A DNA stretch of 64,000 nucleotides from Aquilonibacter sp963703325 (GCA_963703325.1 OY969805.1:1736001-1800000); one strand, 5' to 3'; positions 27,852 to 36,622 are shown, numbered from the stretch's first letter. The notes: a model not told the origin generated them from the sequence alone. Made by a program: numbers and translations.

Positions 27852-27876
27852 ACTGCTGTTGTTTTAGGAGGCCATA

Positions 27877-28908
27877 GTGAATCGCATTTTATCGATCGGC
27901 GCCGTCGTAGCGCTGATCGTAGCCCTGAGCGGGTGCTCGGGCTCGTCGGGGCCGGCGTCGCTGCCGTCAACCAATATAGCCCCGGCTTCGCAGACTGGCT
28001 CGGGGGTGGCCCCGGCATCCACCACCACCACCACTGGAACCGGATCGAAGCACACCCAGGGGCTCCTGGGCGGCGTCGGCAATCTGCTTTCCAGCGTACT
28101 TGCCATTGCGCTTGGCGACGCTCCGCCGGTGATCGGCAATCTCAACGTGTCGTCGGTCAACCTCGGCATCGACGCCGTCAACGTGGTGTACCAGGGGCAG
28201 GTCACGACGCTCGCGTCGTACTCGACGCCCTACGTCGTCAACGTGATGGCGAACGGCGGCCAACCGTCGTCGATCGGGATCGGGCAACTCTATTCCGGTA
28301 ACTACGACCACATTCAATTCGTGGTCGATACCGCGACGAGCAATATCGTTGCCAACGGCACGACGATGCCGATCAGCTTCCAAGTCGGAGCGGCGTCGCA
28401 AAGCACGGTTGGTGCCGGCAACGGCACGACGACGACGGGCAACTCGACGACGATCACGATGACCGTCGGCGGCGCGTTCATGATCGGCGGCAACCCGGCA
28501 GCGGCGGTCATGGCCGACTTCAACGCGGTCGAATCGCTAAACCAAAATAGTTCGGGCCAAATCGTGGCACAACCGACGCTCTTCGCGGTCGCGACGGCCA
28601 ACTCGGGCCAAGTCGATGGCCAGGTTCTCAACGCGAACGGTCAACCGGTGACCAACGCGATCGTCGTGGCGCTCAATTCGCACGGTAAGGTGGCCAACAC
28701 GGTGAACACCGACGTGAACGGCAACTTCGACCTGCACACGATCAACGCTGGTTCCTATCAGCTGGTGATTTACAACAACTACACAACCGCCAGCGGCCAG
28801 AATATCGTCGCTTCCGGCGCCGACGCATCGCAAGGGGCGTCATTCCAGGGACCGTCCGTCACCATTACGGCCGGTGGTACCACACAAGTCGGAACGCTGA
28901 ACGACTAG
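27877..28908 (+). CDS. DUF4382-like lipoprotein with carboxypeptidase-regulatory-like domain, copy 1
   Basis: 343 residues from GTG 27877 with AGGAGG 5 nt upstream. The lipobox is ALSGC near residue 19, followed by a Ser/Thr-rich linker. The middle domain (about 85-260) has LGDAPPVIGNL, VNLGIDAVNVVYQGQ and YSGNYDHIQFVVD, matching the style of DUF4382. The last ~90 residues (QVDGQVLNANGQPVTNAIVV, VNTDVNGNFDLHTI, GSYQLVIYNNYTTASGQN) form a carboxypeptidase-regulatory-like Ig fold. No enzyme motif is seen. It is the first gene of a two-gene module with a TPR/LuxR regulator 10 nt downstream, and is duplicated at 30659-31705. Confidence 0.8.
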   Translation: MNRILSIGAVVALIVALSGCSGSSGPASLPSTNIAPASQTGSGVAPASTTTTTGTGSKHTQGLLGGVGNLLSSVLAIALGDAPPVIGNLNVSSVNLGIDAVNVVYQGQVTTLASYSTPYVVNVMANGGQPSSIGIGQLYSGNYDHIQFVVDTATSNIVANGTTMPISFQVGAASQSTVGAGNGTTTTGNSTTITMTVGGAFMIGGNPAAAVMADFNAVESLNQNSSGQIVAQPTLFAVATANSGQVDGQVLNANGQPVTNAIVVALNSHGKVANTVNTDVNGNFDLHTINAGSYQLVIYNNYTTASGQNIVASGADASQGASFQGPSVTITAGGTTQVGTLND

Positions 28909-28918
28909 CATTCCGCAC

Positions 28919-30445
28919 ATGGCACAACAACAGCAACTCGACGAGGCACGCGAACTGCTTCGTACCGGACGGTACGATGCGGCTCTCGCGTGCCTGTCCG
29001 GGTTCGAGGGCTGGCCATCTCCGCAGCACGAGCGCGCCCACTTGTTGCGCGCCGAAGTCCTGGTCAATCGCGATCCCGTCGATGCACTCGAAGCCCTGGC
29101 TCGCTCGAGTGACGTCCTCAAGACCGGCGAAACGCGGTTCCAATATTACGTTTTATCCGGACGCGCCTACGCCCGCATCCGCAATTTCGATGGCGCGGCC
29201 GAGATGTTTACGCTTGCCGAGAGTGTCGCTGAGAACGATCCGTCGCTTCTCGCCACGATCGCGCACAATCAGGCGCGTTTGCGCTACTTGCAAGGCGATT
29301 ACGATCCCAACGATCCAAACTTTACGGTTGCGCTAGCAAATCCGGATCCGGGTGCGCGGCTCCTCACCTTGGTGGTGCGTGCGTGGATGTACGCCGGACA
29401 AGGGAATTACCGCGCCCAGGTTACCGATCTCCGCGCTGCCATAGCACTGGCACGCGAGCATCCTGCGGCGGTTGAGTATTTCTCGCTTGCCCGCGCGCTG
29501 CACACGCTGATAACCGTGGCGGCCGAGCTTGGCGACCATGAGGGAGCCGATGATGCGCGCAAGGTCTATGAGTCGGTAGCGTGGCCGGCGGAACTCGCCG
29601 AAGAACAGTTCGTGTGCCTGCGCGGAATGGCATGGGATGCCTTTATGCGCGGCGATTCGGCCCGCGCACAGTGGCTCTTCCGCGATTCCAAAGAGGTCGC
29701 GCCCTCCGACGCCTGGCGCGTGCTGTCGCACGCGGACCGTGCCTATGTCGCCAGGATGAACCGCAACGAAGCCTGGGCTCGCGACGAACTGATGCAGGCC
29801 CAAGCGATTTCGCGCACCGTGACCTGGGCTGAGACCATCGGCGAAGAGCGTCAGGCCCTCGTGATCTTGGCGGGGCTCTTTGCTCCGGTCGATATGGGCC
29901 AAGCCCAGCGCTACGTCTCGACGTACATCCGGATGGGCAAGGACGGCGTCGACGCGACGCTGGCGATCGCGCATGACCGTCGCGCCACCGGGTTCACGCA
30001 ATACGCCTCGGGCTGCGTCAACCAGGTCCTCGGCAATACCGAAAGCGCGACCCAGGCCTTCGAGACCGCCTATGCGATCTTCGATGAAGCCGACCACCAT
30101 TTCCAGGCCGCGCTTGCGGCACAGAAACTGGCCGAAGTCACCGGCGCGTCGGTTTGGATCGAACGGGCGCGCAGTCACGCCGGCCATTTCCCCAAGAGCG
30201 CATTCTACCGCTACATGAACGAGCGGATTTCGCGCCCGGTCACCCCGTGGATCGAAGGCTTGACCCCGATGCAACGCCAGCTCGCCCTCTCGGTCTGCGA
30301 GGGCCTCGATTCAGCCCAGCTTTCTCGCCGCTTCAGCCGCAGCGAGTTCACGATCAAACGGGAGGTACAGAACCTGTACGCCCTGTTTAACGTCCGGTCC
30401 CAGGGCGCATTACGCGATGTGCTCGAGGAACGCGGCGTCCTCTAA
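28919..30445 (+). CDS. TPR-repeat protein with C-terminal LuxR-type HTH, copy 1
   Basis: 508 residues. Residues ~1-430 are helical TPR-like pairs (for example ARELLRTGRYDAALACL and AEMFTLAESVAENDPSLLA). The end (about 447-508) is a LuxR/GerE-type helix-turn-helix: LTPMQRQLALSVCEGL, AQLSRRFSRSEFTIKREVQN and LYALFNVRSQGALRDVLEER. There is no receiver domain and no ATPase (MalT-type) motif, so it is not a standard response regulator. It is cotranscribed with the upstream DUF4382-like lipoprotein. A near copy lies at 31716-33242. It probably binds DNA, perhaps its own module's inverted repeat, and senses something through the TPR part; that is inference. Confidence 0.85.
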   Translation: MAQQQQLDEARELLRTGRYDAALACLSGFEGWPSPQHERAHLLRAEVLVNRDPVDALEALARSSDVLKTGETRFQYYVLSGRAYARIRNFDGAAEMFTLAESVAENDPSLLATIAHNQARLRYLQGDYDPNDPNFTVALANPDPGARLLTLVVRAWMYAGQGNYRAQVTDLRAAIALAREHPAAVEYFSLARALHTLITVAAELGDHEGADDARKVYESVAWPAELAEEQFVCLRGMAWDAFMRGDSARAQWLFRDSKEVAPSDAWRVLSHADRAYVARMNRNEAWARDELMQAQAISRTVTWAETIGEERQALVILAGLFAPVDMGQAQRYVSTYIRMGKDGVDATLAIAHDRRATGFTQYASGCVNQVLGNTESATQAFETAYAIFDEADHHFQAALAAQKLAEVTGASVWIERARSHAGHFPKSAFYRYMNERISRPVTPWIEGLTPMQRQLALSVCEGLDSAQLSRRFSRSEFTIKREVQNLYALFNVRSQGALRDVLEERGVL

Positions 30446-30469
30446 GCCCTCCTCACCGACCCCTCGGTA

Positions 30470-30509
30470 GGGCCTTCGGACTAGCTCAGTCGTCCGCGAG
30501 GCCTTCTTT
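30470..30509 (+). terminator. candidate terminator after regulator copy 1
   Basis: Stem ggggcct-type arm at 30470-30475 pairs with 30499-30504, and ggac (30478-30481) with gtcc (30492-30495), with an internal bulge. TCTTT follows. This would separate module copy 1 from the promoter of copy 2. Confidence 0.45.
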
Positions 30510-30517
30510 ACGTCCGC

Positions 30518-30551
30518 TTGACATTCGCCATACACAAACTATGCGCTTAAC
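30518..30551 (+). promoter_or_regulatory. candidate promoter and inverted-repeat operator, module copy 2
   Basis: A perfect TTGACA (30518-30523) is followed after 16 nt by TATGCG (30540-30545). The inverted repeat CATA-N7-TATG (30529-30543) sits in the spacer, in the same place as in copy 1, inside a 23-nt block identical between copies. Conserved gaccataat lies downstream at 30585-30593. Confidence 0.55.
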
Positions 30552-30607
30552 CCCCATCTGACCAGCCCATAAGAGTCCGGTTTAGACCATAATTGAGGGG
30601 TGGGTGT

Positions 30608-30630
30608 GACGCGCTCTTAGGAGCTGCGTC
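30608..30630 (+). promoter_or_regulatory. conserved 5' leader hairpin, module copy 2
   Basis: gacgcgctc (30608-30616) pairs with gagctgcgtc (30621-30630) around a TTAG loop with one bulged T. Nine base pairs form. It lies about 14 nt upstream of AGGAGG (30645-30650) and GTG 30659, the same layout as copy 1. Confidence 0.55.
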
Positions 30631-30658
30631 CTCTGCTGCTGTTTAGGAGGCCATTCTC

Positions 30659-31705
30659 GTGAAACGCTCCACTTCGATCGGCGCCGTACTCGGGCTGATC
30701 GCCGTCTTGAGCGGATGCTCCGGTTCTTCGGGGTCGACCGTACCGTCGACATCCGGAGGCACATCCGCGAAGACGACACCAACCTCACCGGGGAGCAAAC
30801 ATGTCGACGGGACGCTTGGCGGCGTCGGCAACAAGCTGAAGGTGTACCTCGGCGACGCTCCGCCGGTAATCAACGGGTTGATCCCAACCTCGATCAATAT
30901 CGGCATCGATGCCGTCAACGTCGTCTACCAGGGCCAGATCATCAATATCGCCACGTACTCGACGCCCTACGTTGTCAACATCATGGCAAACGACGGCGCC
31001 CCGGAAGACGTGGGCGTCGGGAACGTCTACACCGGTAACTACGACCACATTCAATTCGTGGTCGACGTTCCAACCAGCAATATGGTTGCCAACGGCACGA
31101 CCTATCCGATTCAGTTCCTGACCGGCCAGGCAACGCAGAGCAGCGTTGGTTTCGGCACCGGGACGGTAACGACGGCCGGCAATGCATACACGCTTGCTAC
31201 TTCGACCGCGGCACCTGCGCCGACGCCGAACCCGAATCAGGTCACGATGCAGGTCGGCGGGCAGTTCGACCTCCTCGGCGCGCTGCTTCCGGCCGCCACG
31301 ATCCAGGCCGACTTCAACGCCTTGGAATCGCTGAACATGAACGCCTCGGGCCAGATCGTCGCGGTACCGACGCTGATTGCGGGCGCCACGCTCAACGTTG
31401 GCAACATCACGGGCACGGTGCTGAATCAGGCCGGGACTCCCGTCTCGAGCGCCGTGGTCGTCGCGATCGACGCGAACGGCGTTGTCGAGAACACGGCCAA
31501 CACCGATGCGAACGGCAACTTCATTCTGGACACGCTCACCGGCGGAATTTTCCAGGTCATGATCTACAACAACTACACGACCGCAAGCGGGCAGAACCTC
31601 ACCGCTTCCGGTGCCGACGCGTCCATGGGCGCGTTCTTCCAAGGGCCGACGGGTATTGCCGTACCGGCAGGAGCGACACTCTCACTAGGAACCTTGGCAG
31701 ACTAA
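30659..31705 (+). CDS. DUF4382-like lipoprotein with carboxypeptidase-regulatory-like domain, copy 2
   Basis: 348 residues from GTG 30659. Same plan as copy 1: lipobox near residue 18 (LSGCSG), linker, middle domain with YLGDAPPVINGL, INIGIDAVNVVYQGQ and YTGNYDHIQFVVD, then the C-terminal Ig-like domain with NTDANGNFILDTL and IYNNYTTASGQN. Compared with copy 1, the linker and an internal stretch (about 180-200, ATSTAAPAPTPNP) differ, while the domain cores match. It is followed 10 nt later by the second TPR/LuxR regulator. Divergence of the exposed linkers with conserved cores suggests both copies fold and act, perhaps with different partners. Confidence 0.8.
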   Translation: MKRSTSIGAVLGLIAVLSGCSGSSGSTVPSTSGGTSAKTTPTSPGSKHVDGTLGGVGNKLKVYLGDAPPVINGLIPTSINIGIDAVNVVYQGQIINIATYSTPYVVNIMANDGAPEDVGVGNVYTGNYDHIQFVVDVPTSNMVANGTTYPIQFLTGQATQSSVGFGTGTVTTAGNAYTLATSTAAPAPTPNPNQVTMQVGGQFDLLGALLPAATIQADFNALESLNMNASGQIVAVPTLIAGATLNVGNITGTVLNQAGTPVSSAVVVAIDANGVVENTANTDANGNFILDTLTGGIFQVMIYNNYTTASGQNLTASGADASMGAFFQGPTGIAVPAGATLSLGTLAD

Positions 31706-31715
31706 GAGGTCGATA

Positions 31716-33242
31716 ATGGCCCAGCAGCAACACCTCGACGAGGCGCGAGAACTGCTTCGTACCGGACGGTACGATGCGGCTCTCGCGCTCCTCGAAGGGT
31801 TCGAAGGATGGCCCTCGCCGCAGCACGAGCGCGCTCACCTTCTACGTGCCGAAATCCTGAGCAATCGCGATCCGGTCGATGCGCTTGAAGCCCTCGCTCG
31901 CTCGAGCGACGTGCTTCGGACCGGGGAAACGCGGTTCCAATATTATGTTTTGTCCGGACGCACCTACGCGAACATCCGCAATTTCGACGGCGCGGCGGAG
32001 ATGTTTACCAGTGCCGAGAGTGTCGCAGAGAACGATCCGTCGCTTCTCGCCGCGATCGCGCACCAACGCGCACGCCTGCGCTACTTACAGGGCGATTTCG
32101 ATCCGAACGATCCGAATTTCACCGTCGCGCTTGCGAATCCGGATCCGGGATCGCGGCTCCTTACCCTCGTTGTGCGTGGATGGATGCACGCTGGGCAGGG
32201 AAATTACCGGGCGCAGATCGCCGATCTCCGCGCCGCGCTAGCGCTGGCGCGTGAGAACCCGCATAAGGTCGAATCGTTCACGGTTGCGCGCGCGTTGCAC
32301 TCGCTGGTTCGCGTGGCTGCCGAGTTGGGCGACCACGAGGCGGCGGACGATGTGCGTAGCCTCTATGAGTCGATGGCATGGCCGGTGGAACTCGCCGATG
32401 AGCAGTTCCTCTGCCTGCGCGGCATGGCGTGGGACTCATTCATGCGCGGCGATTCGGCGCGCGCGCAGTGGCTCTTCCGCGATTCGAAAGATATCGCGCC
32501 CTCCGACGCCTGGCGGGTCATGTCGCACGTCGACCGCGCGTATGTCGCGCGCATGAACCGAAACGAGGCCTGGGCACGCGATGAACTGATGCAGGCGCAA
32601 GCGATTTCGCGTACCGTGGCGTGGGCCGAGACCGCCGGCGAAGAGCGCCAGGCCTTGGTGACCTTGGCCGTGCTCTTTGCGCCGGTGGATATGGGCCAAG
32701 CGCAGCGGTACGTCTCGAATTACATCCGGATGGGCAAGGACGGTGTGAATGCGACGCTGGCAATTGCGAACGACCGTCGCGCGACCGGGTTCACGCAATA
32801 CGCCTCCGGCTGCGTCAATCAAGTGCTCGGCAATACCGAGAGCGCGACCGCGGCATTTGAGAGTGCGTACAAGATCTTCGATGAAGCCGAGCATCATTTT
32901 CATGCCGCATTGGCAGCGCAGGGCCTCGCCGAGATCACCGGCGCGTCGGTCTGGATCGAGCGCGCGCGTAACAACGCCGGCCATTTCCCGAAGAGTGCCT
33001 TCCACCGCTTCATGAGCGAGCGGATTTCGCGTCCGGTCACGCCGTGGATCGAGGGCTTGAGTCCGATGCAACGGCAACTCGCGCTGTCCGTCTGTGAGGG
33101 CCTCGATACGCCCCAGCTTTCTCGCCGCTTCAGCCGCAGCGAGTTCACGATCAAACGGGAGGTGCAGAACCTGTACGCCCTGTTCAACGTCGCGTCGAAG
33201 AATGCGCTGCGCGATGTGCTCGAGGAGCGCGGCGTGTTGTGA
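31716..33242 (+). CDS. TPR-repeat protein with C-terminal LuxR-type HTH, copy 2
   Basis: 508 residues, the same length as copy 1; in the first 60 residues 55 are identical. The HTH end is almost unchanged, and about 50 consecutive bases covering the recognition helix region are identical, so both copies probably bind the same DNA site. Changes are spread over the TPR part (for example HKVESFTVARA against AAVEYFSLARA). Its stop overlaps by 4 nt (GTGA) the start of a PAS-GGDEF-EAL protein, which is absent after copy 1. Confidence 0.85.
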   Translation: MAQQQHLDEARELLRTGRYDAALALLEGFEGWPSPQHERAHLLRAEILSNRDPVDALEALARSSDVLRTGETRFQYYVLSGRTYANIRNFDGAAEMFTSAESVAENDPSLLAAIAHQRARLRYLQGDFDPNDPNFTVALANPDPGSRLLTLVVRGWMHAGQGNYRAQIADLRAALALARENPHKVESFTVARALHSLVRVAAELGDHEAADDVRSLYESMAWPVELADEQFLCLRGMAWDSFMRGDSARAQWLFRDSKDIAPSDAWRVMSHVDRAYVARMNRNEAWARDELMQAQAISRTVAWAETAGEERQALVTLAVLFAPVDMGQAQRYVSNYIRMGKDGVNATLAIANDRRATGFTQYASGCVNQVLGNTESATAAFESAYKIFDEAEHHFHAALAAQGLAEITGASVWIERARNNAGHFPKSAFHRFMSERISRPVTPWIEGLSPMQRQLALSVCEGLDTPQLSRRFSRSEFTIKREVQNLYALFNVASKNALRDVLEERGVL

Positions 33243-35287
33243 TCGGGGCGCTTGCCATTGTGCTTGCGGTTAGCGCGATTGGTATCGCAGCGGTTTTAAT
33301 CTCCGTCATTTACGGAAGAGGTCTTTCGCGCCGCCGTTTTGACGAGCGGCGTTATAGCGTCCTGGAAAGCGTGCAGGATGGCATCTTCATTGTCGACGAT
33401 CGTTGGCGCTTCACGCACGTCAACGAAAAGGCCGAGGAGCTATTGCACCAGACGTCCGCCGATCTCGTCGGTCGGCGCGTCGATAAGGTCCTCGACCCGC
33501 TCGCGTCGGATCTCTTGCCCGAAATGCGCCGCGCGAGCAATACCGCGATGCCGATCGAGCGCACGCAATTCTTTCCGGCCGCGAACATGTGGGTCGAACT
33601 TCGCATTCAGCCGGCTGCAAGCGAAGTGCTCGTCTACCTTCGCGACGTCAGCGATCGCAAACGCGCCGAAATCGCGCTGCGCGATTCTGAGCGGCGCTTG
33701 CGCCTTTTGCTCGAGCAGGTCCCCGCGCTCGTGTGGACGGTCGATCTCGACATGTGCTTCACCTCGTTTGTCGGTACGGCACCGTCGGCGCAAGGGTTCA
33801 CGCAGAAAGAGCTTGGCGAAGGGCAGGTCGAGCAAATCCGGCGGGTGTTCGACGGTGATTCCCAGCGCTTCGAGTCGTTCCACAGCGGTCGCTGGATGCA
33901 GCATCACGTCGAGCCGCTGCGCGGTTCGAACGGTCAAATCATTGGTGCCATCGGCGTCGCGCTCGACATCACCGAAATGAAAGAGACGGCGGATCATCTC
34001 GCGCGCTTGGCGCGCTTGGATGCGCTCACCCAACTGCCCAACCGGTTTGCGCTGGAAGAGCAGATGGTCGAACTGGTTGCCGGGGCCGAAGCGCAAGATC
34101 ATCGTTTGGGCGTGCTTTTCGTCGATCTCGATCGCTTCAAGACGATCAACGATACGCTCGGTCACCGCGCCGGCGACGAGTTGCTTCGTCAATTCGCCGT
34201 GCGGCTGCGCCGTGCTGTCGATCCGAATGCCAGCGTTTTCCGCAGCGGCGGCGACGAGTTTATCGTAACGCTCGTGCTCGGACCAACGATGAGCGTCCCG
34301 ATGATCACCGCCGATATCCAGCTTGCGCTCTCGGAACCGTTTTTTATCGCCGAACGGCAGCTCTTCGTGAGCGCGAGTATCGGCGCGAGCACCTATCCCG
34401 ACGACGGCGGCAGCGCCGAAGAGCTGCTCTCCCGTGCCGACTCGGCGATGTACCGTGCGAAGTATAGCGGCCGTTCGCGCGTCGGATTTTTCGACGTCGG
34501 CAGCGACGAGCTGGCGCCATATCGCCTGCGTTTGGAGCAAGATTTGCACTACGCGATTCCGCGCGGCGAATTTACCCTGCTCTATCAACCGATCGTCGAC
34601 GCCGTTACAACCGAGATCGTCGGCGCCGAAGCATTGCTGCGTTGGCAGCACAACAAACACGGCGAGATCATGCCCGAAGAATTCATTGCCATTGCCGAGG
34701 AAACGGGACTGATCGTTCCGATCTCACGCTGGGTCCTGCGCGAAGCGTGCGGCGAAGCTGCGCGCATTCGTTCTATGGGATATCCGCAGTTCTGCGTGGC
34801 GGTGAATCTCTCAGCGCGCGACTTCGGCGAAGTCGACCTTGCCGATACGATCCGGCAGATCCTCGGCGAGACCGGTCTGCCGCCGGACGGTCTCGAGATT
34901 GAGATCACCGAGAACATGAAGATCGATGACGTCGCGCTGATGACGATGCGGACACTGAGCAGTCTGGGTGTGCGGATCGTCGTCGATGACTTCGGCGTCG
35001 CGTATAGTGCGCTTGGGTATCTGAAACGCTTGCCGATTGGAGCGGTCAAGATCGACCGCACGTTCATTCGCGATGCCGGCGATGACCCGCAGGACCGCGC
35101 GATCGTCCGAGCGATCGTCGCGCTTGCGCGCTCGCTCGGTTTGGAAATCATCGCCGAAGGCGTCGAAACGAAGGAACAGCTCGCGTTCATCAACGAGCTC
35201 ACCTGCGAACGCGTGCAAGGCTACTACTTCAGTCGCCCGATTCCGGCGCGGGAAATTCTAGGGCTTCAAGGTTTGCGGGCCGGCTGA
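33239..35287 (+). CDS. membrane PAS-GGDEF-EAL cyclic-di-GMP enzyme
   Basis: 682 residues from GTG 33239. One N-terminal membrane helix (about 3-25), two PAS-like domains (about 38-145 with SVQDGIFIVDDRWRF, and 150-255 ending DITEMKE), GGDEF domain (about 265-425) and EAL domain (about 435-675). The synthase motif is intact (SGGDEF, Gly337-Phe341) and so is the phosphodiesterase motif (EALLRW from Glu464, NLSARDF, DDFGVAYSAL). So either or both activities are possible. The start overlaps the stop of the TPR-LuxR regulator, pointing to one operon and a role in the same signalling path. Confidence 0.92.
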   Translation: MIGALAIVLAVSAIGIAAVLISVIYGRGLSRRRFDERRYSVLESVQDGIFIVDDRWRFTHVNEKAEELLHQTSADLVGRRVDKVLDPLASDLLPEMRRASNTAMPIERTQFFPAANMWVELRIQPAASEVLVYLRDVSDRKRAEIALRDSERRLRLLLEQVPALVWTVDLDMCFTSFVGTAPSAQGFTQKELGEGQVEQIRRVFDGDSQRFESFHSGRWMQHHVEPLRGSNGQIIGAIGVALDITEMKETADHLARLARLDALTQLPNRFALEEQMVELVAGAEAQDHRLGVLFVDLDRFKTINDTLGHRAGDELLRQFAVRLRRAVDPNASVFRSGGDEFIVTLVLGPTMSVPMITADIQLALSEPFFIAERQLFVSASIGASTYPDDGGSAEELLSRADSAMYRAKYSGRSRVGFFDVGSDELAPYRLRLEQDLHYAIPRGEFTLLYQPIVDAVTTEIVGAEALLRWQHNKHGEIMPEEFIAIAEETGLIVPISRWVLREACGEAARIRSMGYPQFCVAVNLSARDFGEVDLADTIRQILGETGLPPDGLEIEITENMKIDDVALMTMRTLSSLGVRIVVDDFGVAYSALGYLKRLPIGAVKIDRTFIRDAGDDPQDRAIVRAIVALARSLGLEIIAEGVETKEQLAFINELTCERVQGYYFSRPIPAREILGLQGLRAG

Positions 35288-36049
35288 CGGCGCAACCAGC
35301 GGACCGATATTCGAACACTGCTCGTTGAGACGCGTCGCGCCGATTGCGCTGGTGTGCGCCATGATGAACGCCACGATTGCCGGTTCGCCGGCGCGCTGGG
35401 CGATCGGCGGAAACTCGAAATACATGGGCACGTCCGACCCCGGATTGAACGGGTCGTCAGCTTCACTCTTGTAACGCCAGATCCAGTCGAGCGGCACGCG
35501 CTCGAGCGATCCGTCGGAATAGTGCACGTACGCGACGATGTTTGACCGTTCGTAGAAACCGGTATCGGGGTTGTATTGCGCGTTGCCCACGGCCTGAAAA
35601 TCGACGGCACCGCACGGCATCGGACCGCTCCCGTTGCCGTTCCCGTGATCGCCGGTGCCGCTGCCGTTGCCGTCGACCGCGGAAACGCTCCCGGCGCCTT
35701 GTCCATTTTGAGCGCCCGCGTCGTGGCCGCCCGTCGGAATCGACGCATCGGGTGTTGCATAGACCGTCTTCGGCGGCGTGGGCCGTTTCGCGCCGGCGTG
35801 TTTGATGCGTTCGACGCGCGCATGCAGGCCCGCGGAAACCTGGGAAGCGGCGACGGCGTGGACCGGCATGGGTGTCGGCGTCGGCGGCGGCGGCGTGCGG
35901 ACGATGCGCGCGATCGTCACGTGCGCAACGACCGGCTCCTCGCCGTCGTCGATCGGTCTCTGTAGCGGTATGAGTGCGGCAGCCACCTCGTGAATCGCGA
36001 TCGCGCATGCCAAGGCGATTGCGAGCCGCCGTACGTCTCGAGCTCTCAC
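35258..36049 (-). CDS. TonB-like protein lacking a recognisable TonB C-terminal domain
   Basis: 263 residues. The N-terminus has a membrane anchor (RRLAIALACAIAIHEVAAALI) and then a proline-rich stretch (TPPPPTPTPMP), as in TonB. A Gly/Asn-rich linker (about 105-145) follows. The C-terminal ~110 residues (NAQYNPDTGFYERSNIVAYV, VPLDWIWRYKSEADD) do not show the usual TonB YP motif, though one pair of cysteines (MPCGAV, NEQCSN) may bridge. It is convergent with the GGDEF-EAL gene, overlapping it by 30 nt. Energy transduction is possible; without an ExbBD or receptor gene here it remains uncertain. Confidence 0.6.
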   Translation of the reverse strand: MRARDVRRLAIALACAIAIHEVAAALIPLQRPIDDGEEPVVAHVTIARIVRTPPPPTPTPMPVHAVAASQVSAGLHARVERIKHAGAKRPTPPKTVYATPDASIPTGGHDAGAQNGQGAGSVSAVDGNGSGTGDHGNGNGSGPMPCGAVDFQAVGNAQYNPDTGFYERSNIVAYVHYSDGSLERVPLDWIWRYKSEADDPFNPGSDVPMYFEFPPIAQRAGEPAIVAFIMAHTSAIGATRLNEQCSNIGPLVAPSAGPQTLKP

Positions 36050-36109
36050 GTCTGCTAAGGTCGTACGACGAAGAGGCTCGTTCCGACCTCTCGCGAATCC
36101 ACGACCGTC

Positions 36110-36622
36110 GTGAAATCACAAGAGTTAATCCGCGCGATTCCGGATTTCCCACTTCCCGGAATCCTCTTTCGGGACATCACCCCGCTGCTCAAGGACAAGG
36201 ACGGGTTCAAGGAGGCGATCGATCTTTTTGTCGATCGGTTCAAGAATCGCAACATCGATTACGTCGTCGGTGTCGAAGCGCGGGGGTATATGATTGGCGC
36301 TCCGCTCGCGTACGCGATCGGTGCGGGTTTTATTCCCGTGCGCAAACCCGGCAAGCTGCCCTATAGCAAGCTCTCCGAGTCGTATGCGTTGGAGTACGGG
36401 ACAAATTCGCTCGAGATCCACGCTGATGCGCTCGGAAACGGCGAACACGTCGTCGTCGTGGACGATTTGCTTGCCACCGGCGGCACCGCCGCGGCAACTC
36501 GCCGTCTCTTGGAACGCTTGGGCGCGCACATCGATTCGTTCGCATTTCTGATCGAACTCGAAGCGCTCAAGGGTCGGCAAGCACTTCCCGGAGTTGACGT
36601 TGTTTCGTTTATTCGTTATTAG
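36110..36622 (+). CDS. apt: adenine phosphoribosyltransferase
   Basis: 170 residues from GTG 36110. Purine salvage: adenine plus PRPP gives AMP. Conserved features are IPDFPLPGILFRDITPLL near the N-terminus, VGVEARGYMIGAPLA (about 54-68), RKPGKLPYSK, and the PRPP loop VVVVDDLLATGGTAAA (about 113-128). The length is typical. The next gene starts inside its last codons. Two genes downstream lies rel, a frequent apt neighbour in bacteria. Confidence 0.96.
   Translation: MKSQELIRAIPDFPLPGILFRDITPLLKDKDGFKEAIDLFVDRFKNRNIDYVVGVEARGYMIGAPLAYAIGAGFIPVRKPGKLPYSKLSESYALEYGTNSLEIHADALGNGEHVVVVDDLLATGGTAAATRRLLERLGAHIDSFAFLIELEALKGRQALPGVDVVSFIRY

Larger units (their letters stand above)
27727..33242 (+). 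repeat. tandem duplication of leader, DUF4382-like lipoprotein and TPR-LuxR genes
   Basis: Two direct copies, about 2.8 kb each (lipoprotein starts 27877 and 30659; regulator starts 28919 and 31716). Both have GTG lipoprotein starts, a 10-nt intergenic gap, the same leader hairpin and the same inverted repeat. Regulator genes are the most conserved part, lipoprotein linkers the least. Confidence 0.88.

Noticed and set aside
30470..30505. tRNA-like stretch with tagctcagt
   Set aside because: No acceptor stem, anticodon arm or T-arm fits around it; the stretch fits better as a terminator-like hairpin.
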